From positions 682,001 to 746,000 of the forward strand of contig NZ_REFR01000011.1 of the NCBI RefSeq assembly GCF_003688555.1: a DNA stretch of 64,000 nt, given 5' to 3'. The position numbers and the translations under genes are program-made. The DNA comes from Eilatimonas milleporae (GTDB lineage: Bacteria > Pseudomonadota > Alphaproteobacteria > Sphingomonadales > Kordiimonadaceae). Every line of letters begins with the position of its first letter. Position 1 is the stretch's first letter. Positions 37,598-44,895 of the stretch are shown here, piece by piece. Under the pieces are notes generated by a model. It saw only the letters and a program-made list of their open reading frames with translations. It was not told the origin of the DNA and made no database searches.

Positions 37598-37906
37598 GTG
37601 ACACATGCGCGTGACATGACGGCGCCGGAACCCGGTGCCGGCGGACTGTTTCCCCGGCGGGGCCTGCGTCTGTTTCTGGCCGGGCCGGTGGCGCTGATCG
37701 CGTCCGTTGCCGCGATTGTCGGCCTGGGGCTTTATGCGCCTGTCGGGCCGGTGGACCGGATCATTCTGCCGATCATCGTCTTTCCCTTTCTTTATGTCGG
37801 GTTTTTCTTTCTGGTGCTGATGACCGGCCGGCTCTGGCCGTCCGCCCTGCTGCTGTCCGCCGTGATCGCCGGAAATGCCCTGCTGATTGCCGGAGCCATG
37901 ACCTGA
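37598..37906 (+). CDS. Small membrane protein of iron operon 2
   Basis: 102 residues from GTG 37598 (ATG 37616 is an alternative). Three hydrophobic segments (LFLAGPVALIASVAAIVGLGL, IILPIIVFPFLYVGFFFLVL, ALLLSAVIAGNALLIAGA). No family recognised. It ends one base before the PepSY gene and follows receptor 2, and is likely an accessory of the reductase. Confidence 0.72.
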   Translation: MTHARDMTAPEPGAGGLFPRRGLRLFLAGPVALIASVAAIVGLGLYAPVGPVDRIILPIIVFPFLYVGFFFLVLMTGRLWPSALLLSAVIAGNALLIAGAMT

Positions 37907-37907
37907 C

Positions 37908-39530
37908 ATGGCCGCCAACCTTTCCTTTCGCAAACTGCACGCCGTGCATGCCTGGACAGGGGTGATCACCGCGCTTGTCCTGTTCGTCATCGTCCTGACG
38001 GGGGCGGTCGCCGTTTTCGCGCGGGTGGAAGTCGCCGCCTGGGCCGATCCCTCTATTGGCCCACGCCTGTCGGAAGATTTCCGCTACGATGCCACCGTGC
38101 GGGCGGGGCTGGAACGGTTTTCCCGCGACCACGGCGCGCACGGCCTGATCATTGTCTTTCCGCCCCGGCCCGGCAGCGGCGTCGGGCATGTCAGCATCGC
38201 CGAAGGGGGCGGACACAGCCATGACGGCATGGTGTATCAGTATGATGCCGGCGCGGGCGGGCGCCTGCGTGCCGCCAAGCCGGGCGATACCGAGATTTTG
38301 TACAAGACGGACTGGACGACCCCGCTCAGCTCCTTTCTGGTGCATCTGCACACGGATTTGTGGCTGCCGGCGCCGTGGGGGCGTTTCGCCACCGGATTTC
38401 TCGGCCTGACCCTGCTGATCTCGGCCGTGTCGGGGGTGGTGATTCACCGCAAGCTGTTCCGCCGGATGTTTTCCTTTCGGCGCGGGCGCAGCCGCGCCGT
38501 CACCGTGCGGGAGCTGCACAAAACGCTCGGCGTGTGGACGCTGCTGTTCAATCTGATGATCGGCTTCACCGGCACCCTTCTCAGTTTCGCCACCGCCCTG
38601 CTGCTGCCGGCGGTGGCGCTGGTCAGTTTCGGTGGCGATATGGAGCGTATTGAAGCGACCTTCGTCGGGGCGGGGGCGCCGTCGGGGGTGTATGCGCGCA
38701 CCGCCGATCTCGACGGTCTGATGCGGGATGTGGGCGCACGCGCTCCCGGTTTTCAGCCGACGATCGTTCACCTGCATCATTTTGACGATGCCGGTGCCCT
38801 TGTGGACATATCCGGTTTCGAACCCGGAAACGCATCGCAGGTCAAATACCGCTATCACGGTGCCTCGGGTGCCTTTGCCGCCCGTCTTGACGGTATTTCC
38901 GACACCGCCGCCCTGTCCAAGACCCTGGCCCTGCTGCTGGGGCTGCATTTCGGCAATTTCGCCGGCCCCGCGGTCAAGGCCGTGTGGTCCGTGCTCGGGA
39001 TTGTCTCAAGCCTTCTGGTGCTGACCGGGATGATGACCTGGATCGAGCGCCGCGCCCTGCGGGCCGGGGCCCGCGCCCGGCGCGGCCATGCCGTGCTGTC
39101 GCGCCTGACGGCGGGGGTCGGGTTCGGTCTGCCCCTGGCGCTGGCCGGGGTTTTCGCGGCGGCGCACCTTACGGGCGGTCCGGCGTCCATGGCCGTCATT
39201 CAGACGGTCTTCTGGGCAGGGCTTGTCCTGTCATTCTGCGGCATGCTGCGGGTGCGGGACCTGCGGGCCGGTATGGCCTTTGGCGCCGGTGTTACCGGGA
39301 TGCTGTGGCTGCTGGCCCCCGCATTGAAGGCCACCGCCGGGGGCGAGCCGTTCTGGCAGGCGTTCGCGCGTCTGCGGTTTGCCGCCGGGGTGGCGGACCT
39401 CGTCCTGATCGGTCTCGGGGTGCTGTTCATGCTTCTGGCGCTGCGTCTGGCACGCCGGGGGACCGTGACGCATGACCCGCTGCCCGTCGGCACGGCGCCG
39501 CGCGGCCCCGTCAACCAGGCGGCGGAGTAG
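37908..39530 (+). CDS. PepSY-associated membrane reductase-like protein 2
   Basis: 540 residues. N-terminal FRKLHAVHAWTGVITALVLFVIVLTG is the classical PepSY-TM start with paired histidines. FLVHLHTDLWLPAPWGRFATGFLG near 145 and ELHKTLGVWTLLFNLMIGFTG near 205 supply further histidines, possibly haem ligands; a PepSY-like periplasmic part lies between the first helices. Likely a ferric-siderophore reductase working with receptor 2. It starts one base after the 102-residue gene and is followed by another small membrane protein. Bases 38931-39025 are matched by a degenerate fragment at 41992-42086. Confidence 0.85.
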   Translation: MAANLSFRKLHAVHAWTGVITALVLFVIVLTGAVAVFARVEVAAWADPSIGPRLSEDFRYDATVRAGLERFSRDHGAHGLIIVFPPRPGSGVGHVSIAEGGGHSHDGMVYQYDAGAGGRLRAAKPGDTEILYKTDWTTPLSSFLVHLHTDLWLPAPWGRFATGFLGLTLLISAVSGVVIHRKLFRRMFSFRRGRSRAVTVRELHKTLGVWTLLFNLMIGFTGTLLSFATALLLPAVALVSFGGDMERIEATFVGAGAPSGVYARTADLDGLMRDVGARAPGFQPTIVHLHHFDDAGALVDISGFEPGNASQVKYRYHGASGAFAARLDGISDTAALSKTLALLLGLHFGNFAGPAVKAVWSVLGIVSSLLVLTGMMTWIERRALRAGARARRGHAVLSRLTAGVGFGLPLALAGVFAAAHLTGGPASMAVIQTVFWAGLVLSFCGMLRVRDLRAGMAFGAGVTGMLWLLAPALKATAGGEPFWQAFARLRFAAGVADLVLIGLGVLFMLLALRLARRGTVTHDPLPVGTAPRGPVNQAAE

Positions 39531-39534
39531 GGTG

Positions 39535-39816
39535 ATGTGGACTATCCTTGTCATCGTTGCCAGTGTCGCGGCCGCCGGTCTGGCGGTCACGGTCGGCACG
39601 GGGCGGGTGGGCCGCAGGGGGCGTACCCTCCCGTGGGTGGCCGCCGCTGCCTGTCTTGCCGCCGCATGGGGCGCGGCGCGGCTGGGTCACGGCGTGGAAA
39701 CCGGGCTGATCCTGTGGCTCGGCACGATCCAGATCGCCGGGCTGATCGCGGTCCTTGCCGGCGGTCTGATCAGGGGGCCGAAACCCGGTCCCCGCGACCG
39801 GCGGCGCCAATTCTGA
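39535..39816 (+). CDS. Small two- to three-helix membrane protein
   Basis: 93 residues from ATG 39535, with GGAG seven bases upstream at the end of the PepSY gene. Hydrophobic helices: WTILVIVASVAAAGLAVTVG, LPWVAAAACLAAAWGAA and LWLGTIQIAGLIAVLAGGLI, then a basic tail. Family unknown. Last gene of iron operon 2. Confidence 0.72.
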   Translation: MWTILVIVASVAAAGLAVTVGTGRVGRRGRTLPWVAAAACLAAAWGAARLGHGVETGLILWLGTIQIAGLIAVLAGGLIRGPKPGPRDRRRQF

Positions 39817-39839
39817 AGGGGCGGTGATATCTGAAGCTT

Positions 39840-39996
39840 CAGTACCAAGACGGTGACGACTGTCGCGAGGTGGTTGGCACTTTATCCAGCACTGACGACG
39901 GTTTCCTGACCGATTTTGGTTTCTTGCGTCTATGTTGCAGGTTGCCGAAATAGTCCGACAGCGACTTGGGTGCGTTTGAGGTTAACGTCTTGGTTG
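39840..39996 (+). pseudogene. Degenerate TonB-receptor fragment
   Basis: This stretch aligns without gaps to 36057-36213 of receptor 2; counting by eye gives 109 of 157 identical bases. Its translation keeps QYQDGDDCREVVGT and DDGFLTDF against QYRDGDDPREVVGT and DDGFLTDF in the intact gene, then hits an in-frame TAG at 39951-39953. Most differences are G or C in the intact gene and A or T here. It is a relic of another receptor gene, on the same strand as operon 2, at the left edge of cassette 1. Confidence 0.85.
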
Positions 39997-40040
39997 GGGG
40001 AAGGCTCTGTTTTTCAGGTGTACGTGGGGATTTGGTGAAA

Positions 40041-40084
40041 GCAGTGCCGCTCTCAAATGGGAGGAGCAGCACTGCGCTTTTTTA
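40041..40084 (+). terminator. Intrinsic terminator at left edge of cassette 1
   Basis: GCAGTGC (40041-40047) pairs with GCACTGC (40069-40075), with inner GCTC/GAGC pairing, followed by a CTTTTTT tract. It separates iron operon 2 and its relic from the convergent minus-strand small genes. Confidence 0.75.
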
Positions 40085-40294
40085 ATCAAGGTTGTTGTTC
40101 CGCGATTTATCAGGATTCGATACTGGTGTATCTAAACCATTGATGTTGCGGACATGGTAGTTTGGATAATTACCTTGATTGATTTCGTTGACGAACTGAC
40201 TACGGTTCATGTCGTTTCCATTGTAGTTGTCATGAAATCGTTGATTACGGCCTGTGCCGCTTTCTTGGGTTACAGTTACGCGTTTCCGTGCCAT
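40082..40294 (-). CDS. Small DUF3892-associated protein
   Basis: 70 residues. Charged and Asn-rich with no membrane helix. VTVTQESGTGRNQRFHDNYN, MNRSQFVNEINQGNYPNYHV and GLDTPVSNPDKSRNNNLD match the pattern I recall for a conserved small protein family often found beside DUF3892 proteins, but function is unknown. It follows the DUF3892 gene with a 35-bp gap and should share its promoter. AT-rich codon use differs from the host. Confidence 0.68.
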   Translation of the reverse strand: MARKRVTVTQESGTGRNQRFHDNYNGNDMNRSQFVNEINQGNYPNYHVRNINGLDTPVSNPDKSRNNNLD

Positions 40295-40329
40295 ACTTAT
40301 GCCTTTCTATGAAGTATGTGAGTTACTGA

Positions 40330-40590
40330 TTAACAATCTGGCAAATCATTAAGATTGTTTCTGTCAGTCTGATCACGATCCGTCCGAAGATATTTACCGC
40401 TTGCGCCATTCACGACACGAATTGGGGTACGACCACTTGTCCATGGGACATAGTAGGTATGGACGCCAGATTCGATGTCATTGATTGCATCATCTTTTTT
40501 ACGCGGAGACCAAAAGTCTCCGGGATTGCACAAAGACGTGATGTCCCCATCACTGTCTTTACCCGTGCGGCTTACTGGCCTATCAGCCAT
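40330..40590 (-). CDS. DUF3892 domain protein
   Basis: 86 residues with a strong AGGAG before ATG. DGDITSLCNPGDFWSPRKKDDAINDIE, a short variable loop, then VNGASGKYLRTDRD and NNLNDLPDC (given here as separate pieces) follow the DUF3892 pattern of small cytoplasmic proteins of unknown role. It is transcribed divergently from an XRE regulator through overlapping promoters at 40627-40670, so it is probably under that regulator. Confidence 0.75.
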   Translation of the reverse strand: MADRPVSRTGKDSDGDITSLCNPGDFWSPRKKDDAINDIESGVHTYYVPWTSGRTPIRVVNGASGKYLRTDRDQTDRNNLNDLPDC

Positions 40591-40610
40591 TCATTTTCTC
40601 CTAATTTTTG

Positions 40611-40714
40611 ATCTACCGATAAGATACAGATATATCTAACGGTTGTCTTTGTCAATAGGTGTGATATAATTTTGTTCAGAATAATCTAACGGCATCTTCT
40701 TCATGGAGATGCCG
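40611..40714. promoter_or_regulatory. Divergent promoters and operator repeats of cassette 1
   Basis: Plus strand: -35 TTGTCT (40643-40648), 16-bp spacer, -10 TATAAT (40665-40670). Minus strand: -35 TTGACA (40655-40650), 17-bp spacer, -10 TATCTG (40632-40627). The -35 boxes are almost adjacent. ATCTAMCG-like repeats occur at 40611, 40634 and 40684, and AGATATATCT (40628-40637) is a perfect palindrome over the minus-strand -10. A hairpin (CGGCATCT/AGATGCCG, 40690-40714) lies in the XRE leader. The layout suits repression of both sides by the XRE protein. Confidence 0.7.
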
Positions 40715-40736
40715 ATTTGAGTCTTAGGGGTGTAGG

Positions 40737-41066
40737 ATGTCGTTATCTGCAAAATTAAAAGAACTTCGGGTCAAGAAAGGGGAGTCTCTGCAACAAGTTG
40801 CTGACGCCATAGGAATTTCTAAAACCCACGTCTACGATTTGGAAAAAGGGAAAAGCAAAAATCCTTCTGTGGACTTGCTCAAGCGTTACTCTGATCATTT
40901 CGGTGTTGCCATAAAAACTTTGGTTGGCGAGGATTTATCCGATGACAAAGATGATTCTGAATTTGTCAGGATGTTTCGGCAAGCAAAAGATCTTGGACAA
41001 GATGATAAACAGCTTTTGGAAACTATGATTCAAACTATGCTGGAGCGACAAAGGGTAAAGAAATGA
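40737..41066 (+). CDS. XRE-family regulator of the ImmA-like pair
   Basis: 109 residues. Helix-turn-helix of the Cro/CI type: LKELRVKKGESLQQVADAIG and ISKTHVYDLEKGKSKNPSVD, residues about 7-48, then a short helical tail. Start is supported by AGGGG upstream. Its stop overlaps the start of the metallopeptidase gene by 4 bp. In ImmR/ImmA-type pairs the XRE protein is cleaved by the peptidase, relieving repression of mobile-element or stress genes. AT-rich codon use marks it as foreign to this genome. Confidence 0.9.
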   Translation: MSLSAKLKELRVKKGESLQQVADAIGISKTHVYDLEKGKSKNPSVDLLKRYSDHFGVAIKTLVGEDLSDDKDDSEFVRMFRQAKDLGQDDKQLLETMIQTMLERQRVKK

Positions 41067-41959
41067 TCAGTATTGATCGTATGGAGCTAGAAGATGCTGG
41101 GGGCAACCCCGTCAAATTGGCTCAGGCCGTTCTTGATCAATTGTCTGATGTTAATTGTCCTATTCCAGTACGTGAAATTGCTACAGCATTAGATATATAC
41201 GAGATAATGGAACAGCCTAAGACAGGCTTTGAAGGCGCGCTAATTGCACCCGAAGATAAATCAGAGGGGGCTATTATTGTTCGCGCAGACCGATCAGAGG
41301 AACGTAAAAGATATACAATTGGTCATGAACTTGGCCATTACTTGAACCCTTGGCACAAGTCTGTTAGCCCAGATGGTTTTAAGTGCACCGCTAAAAATCT
41401 GGCGATGGAAAAAATTGACAGGAATGATCGTTATATTCGAATGGAAGTTGAAGCGAATGTCTTTTCTGCAGAGCTGTTGATGCCAAGAAAACACATTAAA
41501 CAGTATCTACAATCACATAAAGGGGCTGATTTAGAACATATCATGGAGCTCGCAGAGTTTTTTTGTGTAAGCAAAGAGGCTATGGCGCGTAGATATGTTG
41601 AGCAAAATGCCAACGAGCCTGCTGCTATTATTTTTTCTAAAGGCAACAAAATCAGATATATAAAGAGACACACTGATTTCCCATGGCTCAATGTAGGAAA
41701 CGGAAGCCTTATACCTCAGGGTAGTTTATCATTTAGGAGCCAAGACCTCATTGGGCATTTTAGTTCATGGGAAGAGATAAACGCTGATATTTGGGTTGAT
41801 GCTAAACCCAACCAAGCAATTTTTGAACAGACCGTGGCTCAATCCAATGGATACCGACTTACTCTTCTGACCTCTGAAACAGAGGCTTACCACGACGATG
41901 ATGACGATGAGTTTGACGTGGAAGATAGCTGGGCTCTAAAGTTCGCTCGCGGCAGATAA
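41063..41959 (+). CDS. ImmA/IrrE-family metallo-endopeptidase
   Basis: 298 residues. Zinc motif HELGH at residues 88-92 in RYTIGHELGHYLNP, with a distal glutamate in MEVEANVFSAELLMP near 130, both typical of ImmA/IrrE. The C-terminal 110 residues extend beyond the usual peptidase core and end in an acidic stretch (YHDDDDDEFDVED); this part may sense a signal or substrate. It is coupled to the XRE gene by a 4-bp overlap and probably cleaves it. It ends just before a PepSY relic. Confidence 0.9.
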   Translation: MISIDRMELEDAGGNPVKLAQAVLDQLSDVNCPIPVREIATALDIYEIMEQPKTGFEGALIAPEDKSEGAIIVRADRSEERKRYTIGHELGHYLNPWHKSVSPDGFKCTAKNLAMEKIDRNDRYIRMEVEANVFSAELLMPRKHIKQYLQSHKGADLEHIMELAEFFCVSKEAMARRYVEQNANEPAAIIFSKGNKIRYIKRHTDFPWLNVGNGSLIPQGSLSFRSQDLIGHFSSWEEINADIWVDAKPNQAIFEQTVAQSNGYRLTLLTSETEAYHDDDDDEFDVEDSWALKFARGR

Positions 41960-41991
41960 ATAACCAAAGTCAGTTTACTTTAAACTCGGCT

Positions 41992-42086
41992 TTGCTGTTA
42001 AGCCTGCATCTTGAAAGTTTCAGTGATGCTGTGGTCAAGGCTTTTCGGTCCGTGTTAGAGATTGTCTCAAGCTTTTTGGTGTTGAA
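41992..42086 (+). pseudogene. Degenerate PepSY-reductase fragment
   Basis: Aligns without gaps to 38931-39025 of the PepSY gene; counting by eye gives 66 of 95 identical bases, including the exact run ATTGTCTCAAGC. Translation LHLESFSDAVVKAFRSVLEI corresponds to LHFGNFAGPAVKAVWSVLGI. The frame runs on to a TAG at 42127. It lies at the right edge of cassette 1, same strand and same order as in the intact operon. Confidence 0.82.
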
Positions 42087-42172
42087 ACAACGGCGGTTGA
42101 TGCCGTGTGTAGATTTGATCGCAAGCTAGGCTAGGCGGCAGGCTGTGGCACTGACCGGGCGGCCGGCCGCGC

Positions 42173-42913
42173 TCAGGGGGCGATTTCCGCCCCGTCCCAG
42201 GCGAACAGGCGGCCGCTGTCGCGGCTGGTCAGCCCCGTGAGTACGGCGAGCAGTTTTTCCGCCGCGAAGTCGGGGGTGAACAGCTTGCCCTCCGGCACGC
42301 GGGACTGGAAGGGGTCCGACAGGCCCGTGTCCACCGTGCCGGGGTGCAGGCCGACGCAGATCGCCTGTTTGTTTTTCATCGCCAGTTCCACGGACAGGGT
42401 GCGGATCAGCTGGTTCAGCGCCGCCTTGGACGCGCGGTAGGCATGCCAGCCGCCGAGCCGGTTGTCCGATATGCTGCCGACCCGCGCCGACAGGGCCGCG
42501 AAGACCGATGTCCTATCCCGCGCCAGCCGGGGCAGCATATGCTTGGCGACCAGCGCCGGGCCGATGGCATTGACCGCATAGGCCCGCGCCAGCGCGTCCG
42601 CCGTCAGCGCGCGCATGGTTTTTTCCGGCGCCATGTCAGGGGCGTGCAGGATGCCGGTCGCGACGATGACAAGGTCCAGCGGGCTGTCACCCATGGCCCC
42701 GGCCGCATCCGCGATACTGTCTTCGTCCAGGATATCGACCGGCAGCCAGCGGGCCGCTGGCGGCAGGCTGTCCGGCTTGCGGCGCGACAGCGCCCACAGC
42801 GCCGCCGGTCGTTTGGCGGCGATATGGCGGACAAAAGCCCCGCCGATGCCGCCGCCGGCCCCGACAACCGCCGCCCTGACCGGTTGGCTGAACAGACCGG
42901 GCCGGTCCGGCAT
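42173..42913 (-). CDS. Short-chain dehydrogenase/reductase
   Basis: 246 residues. Rossmann start VRAAVVGAGGGIGGAFVRHI near residue 12, VATGILH (NNAG-equivalent) near 85, catalytic YxxxK as YRASK near 160 and a serine in ALSARVGSI upstream of it. The GAGGGIG glycine pattern resembles CsgA-like SDRs. NAD(P)-dependent oxidoreductase of unknown substrate. It shares one base with the stop of the FAD oxidoreductase upstream, so they are co-translated. Confidence 0.87.
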   Translation of the reverse strand: MPDRPGLFSQPVRAAVVGAGGGIGGAFVRHIAAKRPAALWALSRRKPDSLPPAARWLPVDILDEDSIADAAGAMGDSPLDLVIVATGILHAPDMAPEKTMRALTADALARAYAVNAIGPALVAKHMLPRLARDRTSVFAALSARVGSISDNRLGGWHAYRASKAALNQLIRTLSVELAMKNKQAICVGLHPGTVDTGLSDPFQSRVPEGKLFTPDFAAEKLLAVLTGLTSRDSGRLFAWDGAEIAP

Positions 42914-43956
42914 CAGCCGGCCTGCCTGTGGGCGACCAGGGTGGGCGCCAAGGTGGGCGCCAAGGTGGGCGCCTGGGTGCGGACAATGGATTCAGCGATG
43001 GCAAGGCCGCTGTCATGGGCGCATTCCACCCGCGCGCCAAGGGCCCAGTCGCCGCCGGCATACAGGCCGAGGGCGCCGTCTTCCCAGTGGGACGCACCCA
43101 GCGGTGTCTCGACCCGGGCGTAGCGCCAGCGATGGGCGCTCAGATGCATGGGCGTGCCGGGGGACAGACCGGTTTTTTCGCCGAGCAAGTCCAGAAACAG
43201 GGCCAGAAGGCGGCCGGCGACGGTCCCGCCGTCTTCTTCCAGATGGGCGCGCGACCAGTCGGGGCTCGCCTGAAGGGTCCAGCAGTCATGAGGACCGCCG
43301 CGTCCCGGTTTCGTGCCGTTGCGCGCCGCCCAGGCCAGGTCCGCCGTGTCATCACGATACAGGTCCGCCCCCGGCAGCGCCGTGGCGAACGCCGCCATCG
43401 CCGTCCAGCACGGGCCGTAGCGCACAGCCGCCAGGGCCTGCCGTCCGCTCGCGGCCATCTCCGGCAACAGGTCGGCGGCCTGCGGTGCCGGGGCGGTCAC
43501 CACCACGGCGGAAAAGGGGCCGTGTGTGTGCCCGCTGTCCAGTGTCAGCATCCAGGCGCGCGCCGATCCGCTGATACGCACCACTTTTTCGCCTGTCCGG
43601 GGATGCAGGGCCTGAAGGGCCGGTGTTTTGACCAGGGCGGACATGGACGGGGCGCCGACCCACCAATCGTTGCGCCGGTCGGTTGCCGGCGCGGGCGATA
43701 TGTCCGGCGCCCACAGGCCGGCTTTGCCGGCGCGCATGGCCTCGGTGATGCGGGCCTGAAAGGCGGGCTCCCGCGCGGTGACATATTGCGCCCCGTGGTC
43801 GAAGGACAGGGTTTCGCCGCCGATGTCCACCCGCCGCGTGGCCAGCCGCCCGCCGACGCCGCGACCCTTGTCGAAAACGGTCACGCCGTGCCCGGCCGCG
43901 CTCAACGCGCGGGCACATGTCAGGCCGGCCATGCCGGCGCCGATAACAGCAATCAT
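42913..43956 (-). CDS. Renalase-like FAD/NAD(P)-dependent oxidoreductase
   Basis: 347 residues from ATG 43956; an upstream TTG/ATG pair is less likely. FAD motif IAVIGAGMAGLTCARALSAA at the start, then VFDKGRGVGGRLATRR near 40 and FDHGAQYVTA near 60, the arrangement of renalase-like amine or dinucleotide oxidases. Near the C terminus, LGLYAGGDWALGARVECAHD closes the FAD site. Three perfect or near-perfect 12-bp repeats (42941-42976) encode APTL APTL APTL in the tail. Confidence 0.82.
   Translation of the reverse strand: MIAVIGAGMAGLTCARALSAAGHGVTVFDKGRGVGGRLATRRVDIGGETLSFDHGAQYVTAREPAFQARITEAMRAGKAGLWAPDISPAPATDRRNDWWVGAPSMSALVKTPALQALHPRTGEKVVRISGSARAWMLTLDSGHTHGPFSAVVVTAPAPQAADLLPEMAASGRQALAAVRYGPCWTAMAAFATALPGADLYRDDTADLAWAARNGTKPGRGGPHDCWTLQASPDWSRAHLEEDGGTVAGRLLALFLDLLGEKTGLSPGTPMHLSAHRWRYARVETPLGASHWEDGALGLYAGGDWALGARVECAHDSGLAIAESIVRTQAPTLAPTLAPTLVAHRQAG
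42941..42976. repeat. Three 12-bp tandem units in FAD oxidoreductase tail
   Basis: GTGGGCGCCAAG at 42941-42952 and 42953-42964, then a two-base variant at 42965-42976. Confidence 0.85.
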
Positions 43957-43988
43957 CCTACCACCCCTGCCTGTATTGGCTTTCATCG

Positions 43989-44207
43989 TCAATACGCAGC
44001 AGTGTCGTCACTGGATGAGCCGCCGCTTCCGTCGCCTTCATATCGGGGCCGTGTTTTCCAAACCCGGATGGTCATGTCGGCGAGGTCGGCCGGCGTCACG
44101 TCGCCCAGGGTCACGTCGCCCAGGGTCACGTCGCCCGGGGCGTTAAAATCCCTTGCGGCATAGCGCAGGTCGAGACTGTCCCCGCCCGTGGCAAAATTCG
44201 CTCTCAC
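43989..44207 (-). CDS. Possible small protein with 15-bp repeat
   Basis: 72 residues from GTG 44207, which follows AAAGGGA. MRANFATGGDSLDLRY and MTIRVWKTRPRYEGDG flank a repeat-encoded DVTLGDVTLGDVTPAD. No family recognised. It sits 32 bp upstream of the FAD oxidoreductase and may lead that operon. Start and coding status are uncertain. Confidence 0.45.
   Translation of the reverse strand: MRANFATGGDSLDLRYAARDFNAPGDVTLGDVTLGDVTPADLADMTIRVWKTRPRYEGDGSGGSSSDDTAAY
44095..44139. repeat. Three 15-bp tandem units
   Basis: GTCACGTCGCCCAGG is exact at 44095-44109 and 44110-44124; the third unit, 44125-44139, differs at one base. Confidence 0.9.
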
Positions 44208-44345
44208 CTTATCCCTTTATGATGGTTTTCATTCTTGCATGGATACCGGCCGGCCCAATCGCCGCATGTTCTTTCATCCGTAACCTGTTTTTAGAGAAAG
44301 CCGTCTTGCCCCCTTTGATGTGGAACAGGGGCGGTTCATGGGCCG
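44202..44345 (+). repeat. Left copy of direct repeat flanking cassette 2
   Basis: This segment matches 47600-47740 over almost its whole length with scattered substitutions and a 3-bp gap. Shared runs include CATTCTTGCATGGATAC, CGTAACCTGTTTTT, TTAGAGAAAGCCGTCTTG and GGGCGGTTCATGGGC. Similarity continues into the coding start of the downstream gene. Confidence 0.85.
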
Positions 44346-44520
44346 AGTGTTGCGCCGCCCGGCGCTGCGGTCTGTCGCCTTTCTGGCGGTGCTGGCGCGC
44401 CTGTCCGGTCAGTTGCCGATGCTTTTCATGATGTCAGGTGTGCTGTCTCTGAATGTATCGCCGCAAAAGTCCGTCAAATTTTTGAACGGTAGGCGCGAGC
44501 GGTGTTTCGAGGCGGGATAG
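44338..44520 (+). pseudogene. Truncated DUF2946-like paralogue
   Basis: ATG 44338 follows CAGGGGCGG and opens 60 codons. MGRVLRRPALRSVAFLAVLA parallels MGRLLRNPLLRAAAFLAVLA of the intact gene at 47829, after which the two diverge and the conserved cysteine pair is lost. It is probably the stump of a copy cut by the arrival of cassette 2. A short functional peptide cannot be excluded. Confidence 0.7.
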
Positions 44521-44895
44521 CGCATGTTTGAATATTGGTTCAAATATCTTGAACATACGAATACGCACAGCGAGCGGCAATTTCTGTGTTATTGAAAATA
44601 ATCCGTTGGTAACTGTTTGACACATGCAGTCTGTCTGGCATTTGATAAAGTAATTATTTGAAATCCTATAGGTGGTTCCGTTTGCGTTAAAAATTAATAT
44701 ATAGGCGGTTTATAATATGCTGGAAAGGGTATATTTATTGCCTCCGTCATGCTTTGGGTCAATAAAAATCAAGCATAAATAGTGTTGAATTAATAAATAA
44801 TCGCCCTGATTGTTATAAAATAATTTTGGAATCGGTAAATTAAAGTGTTAATTATTATTTTGATCGGATAATTACAAAAAGAATGTGGATTTTAA
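44521..44895. other. AT-rich leader of cassette 2
   Basis: 375 bp, strongly AT-rich, without a supportable gene. TATAAT-like sequences near 44710 could serve the ATPase operon, but I cannot fix a -35 box. Confidence 0.5.

Noticed and set aside
39839-40072. A 77-codon minus-strand frame over the receptor relic.
   Set aside because: It is antisense to a fragment clearly related to receptor 2, so its openness is inherited.
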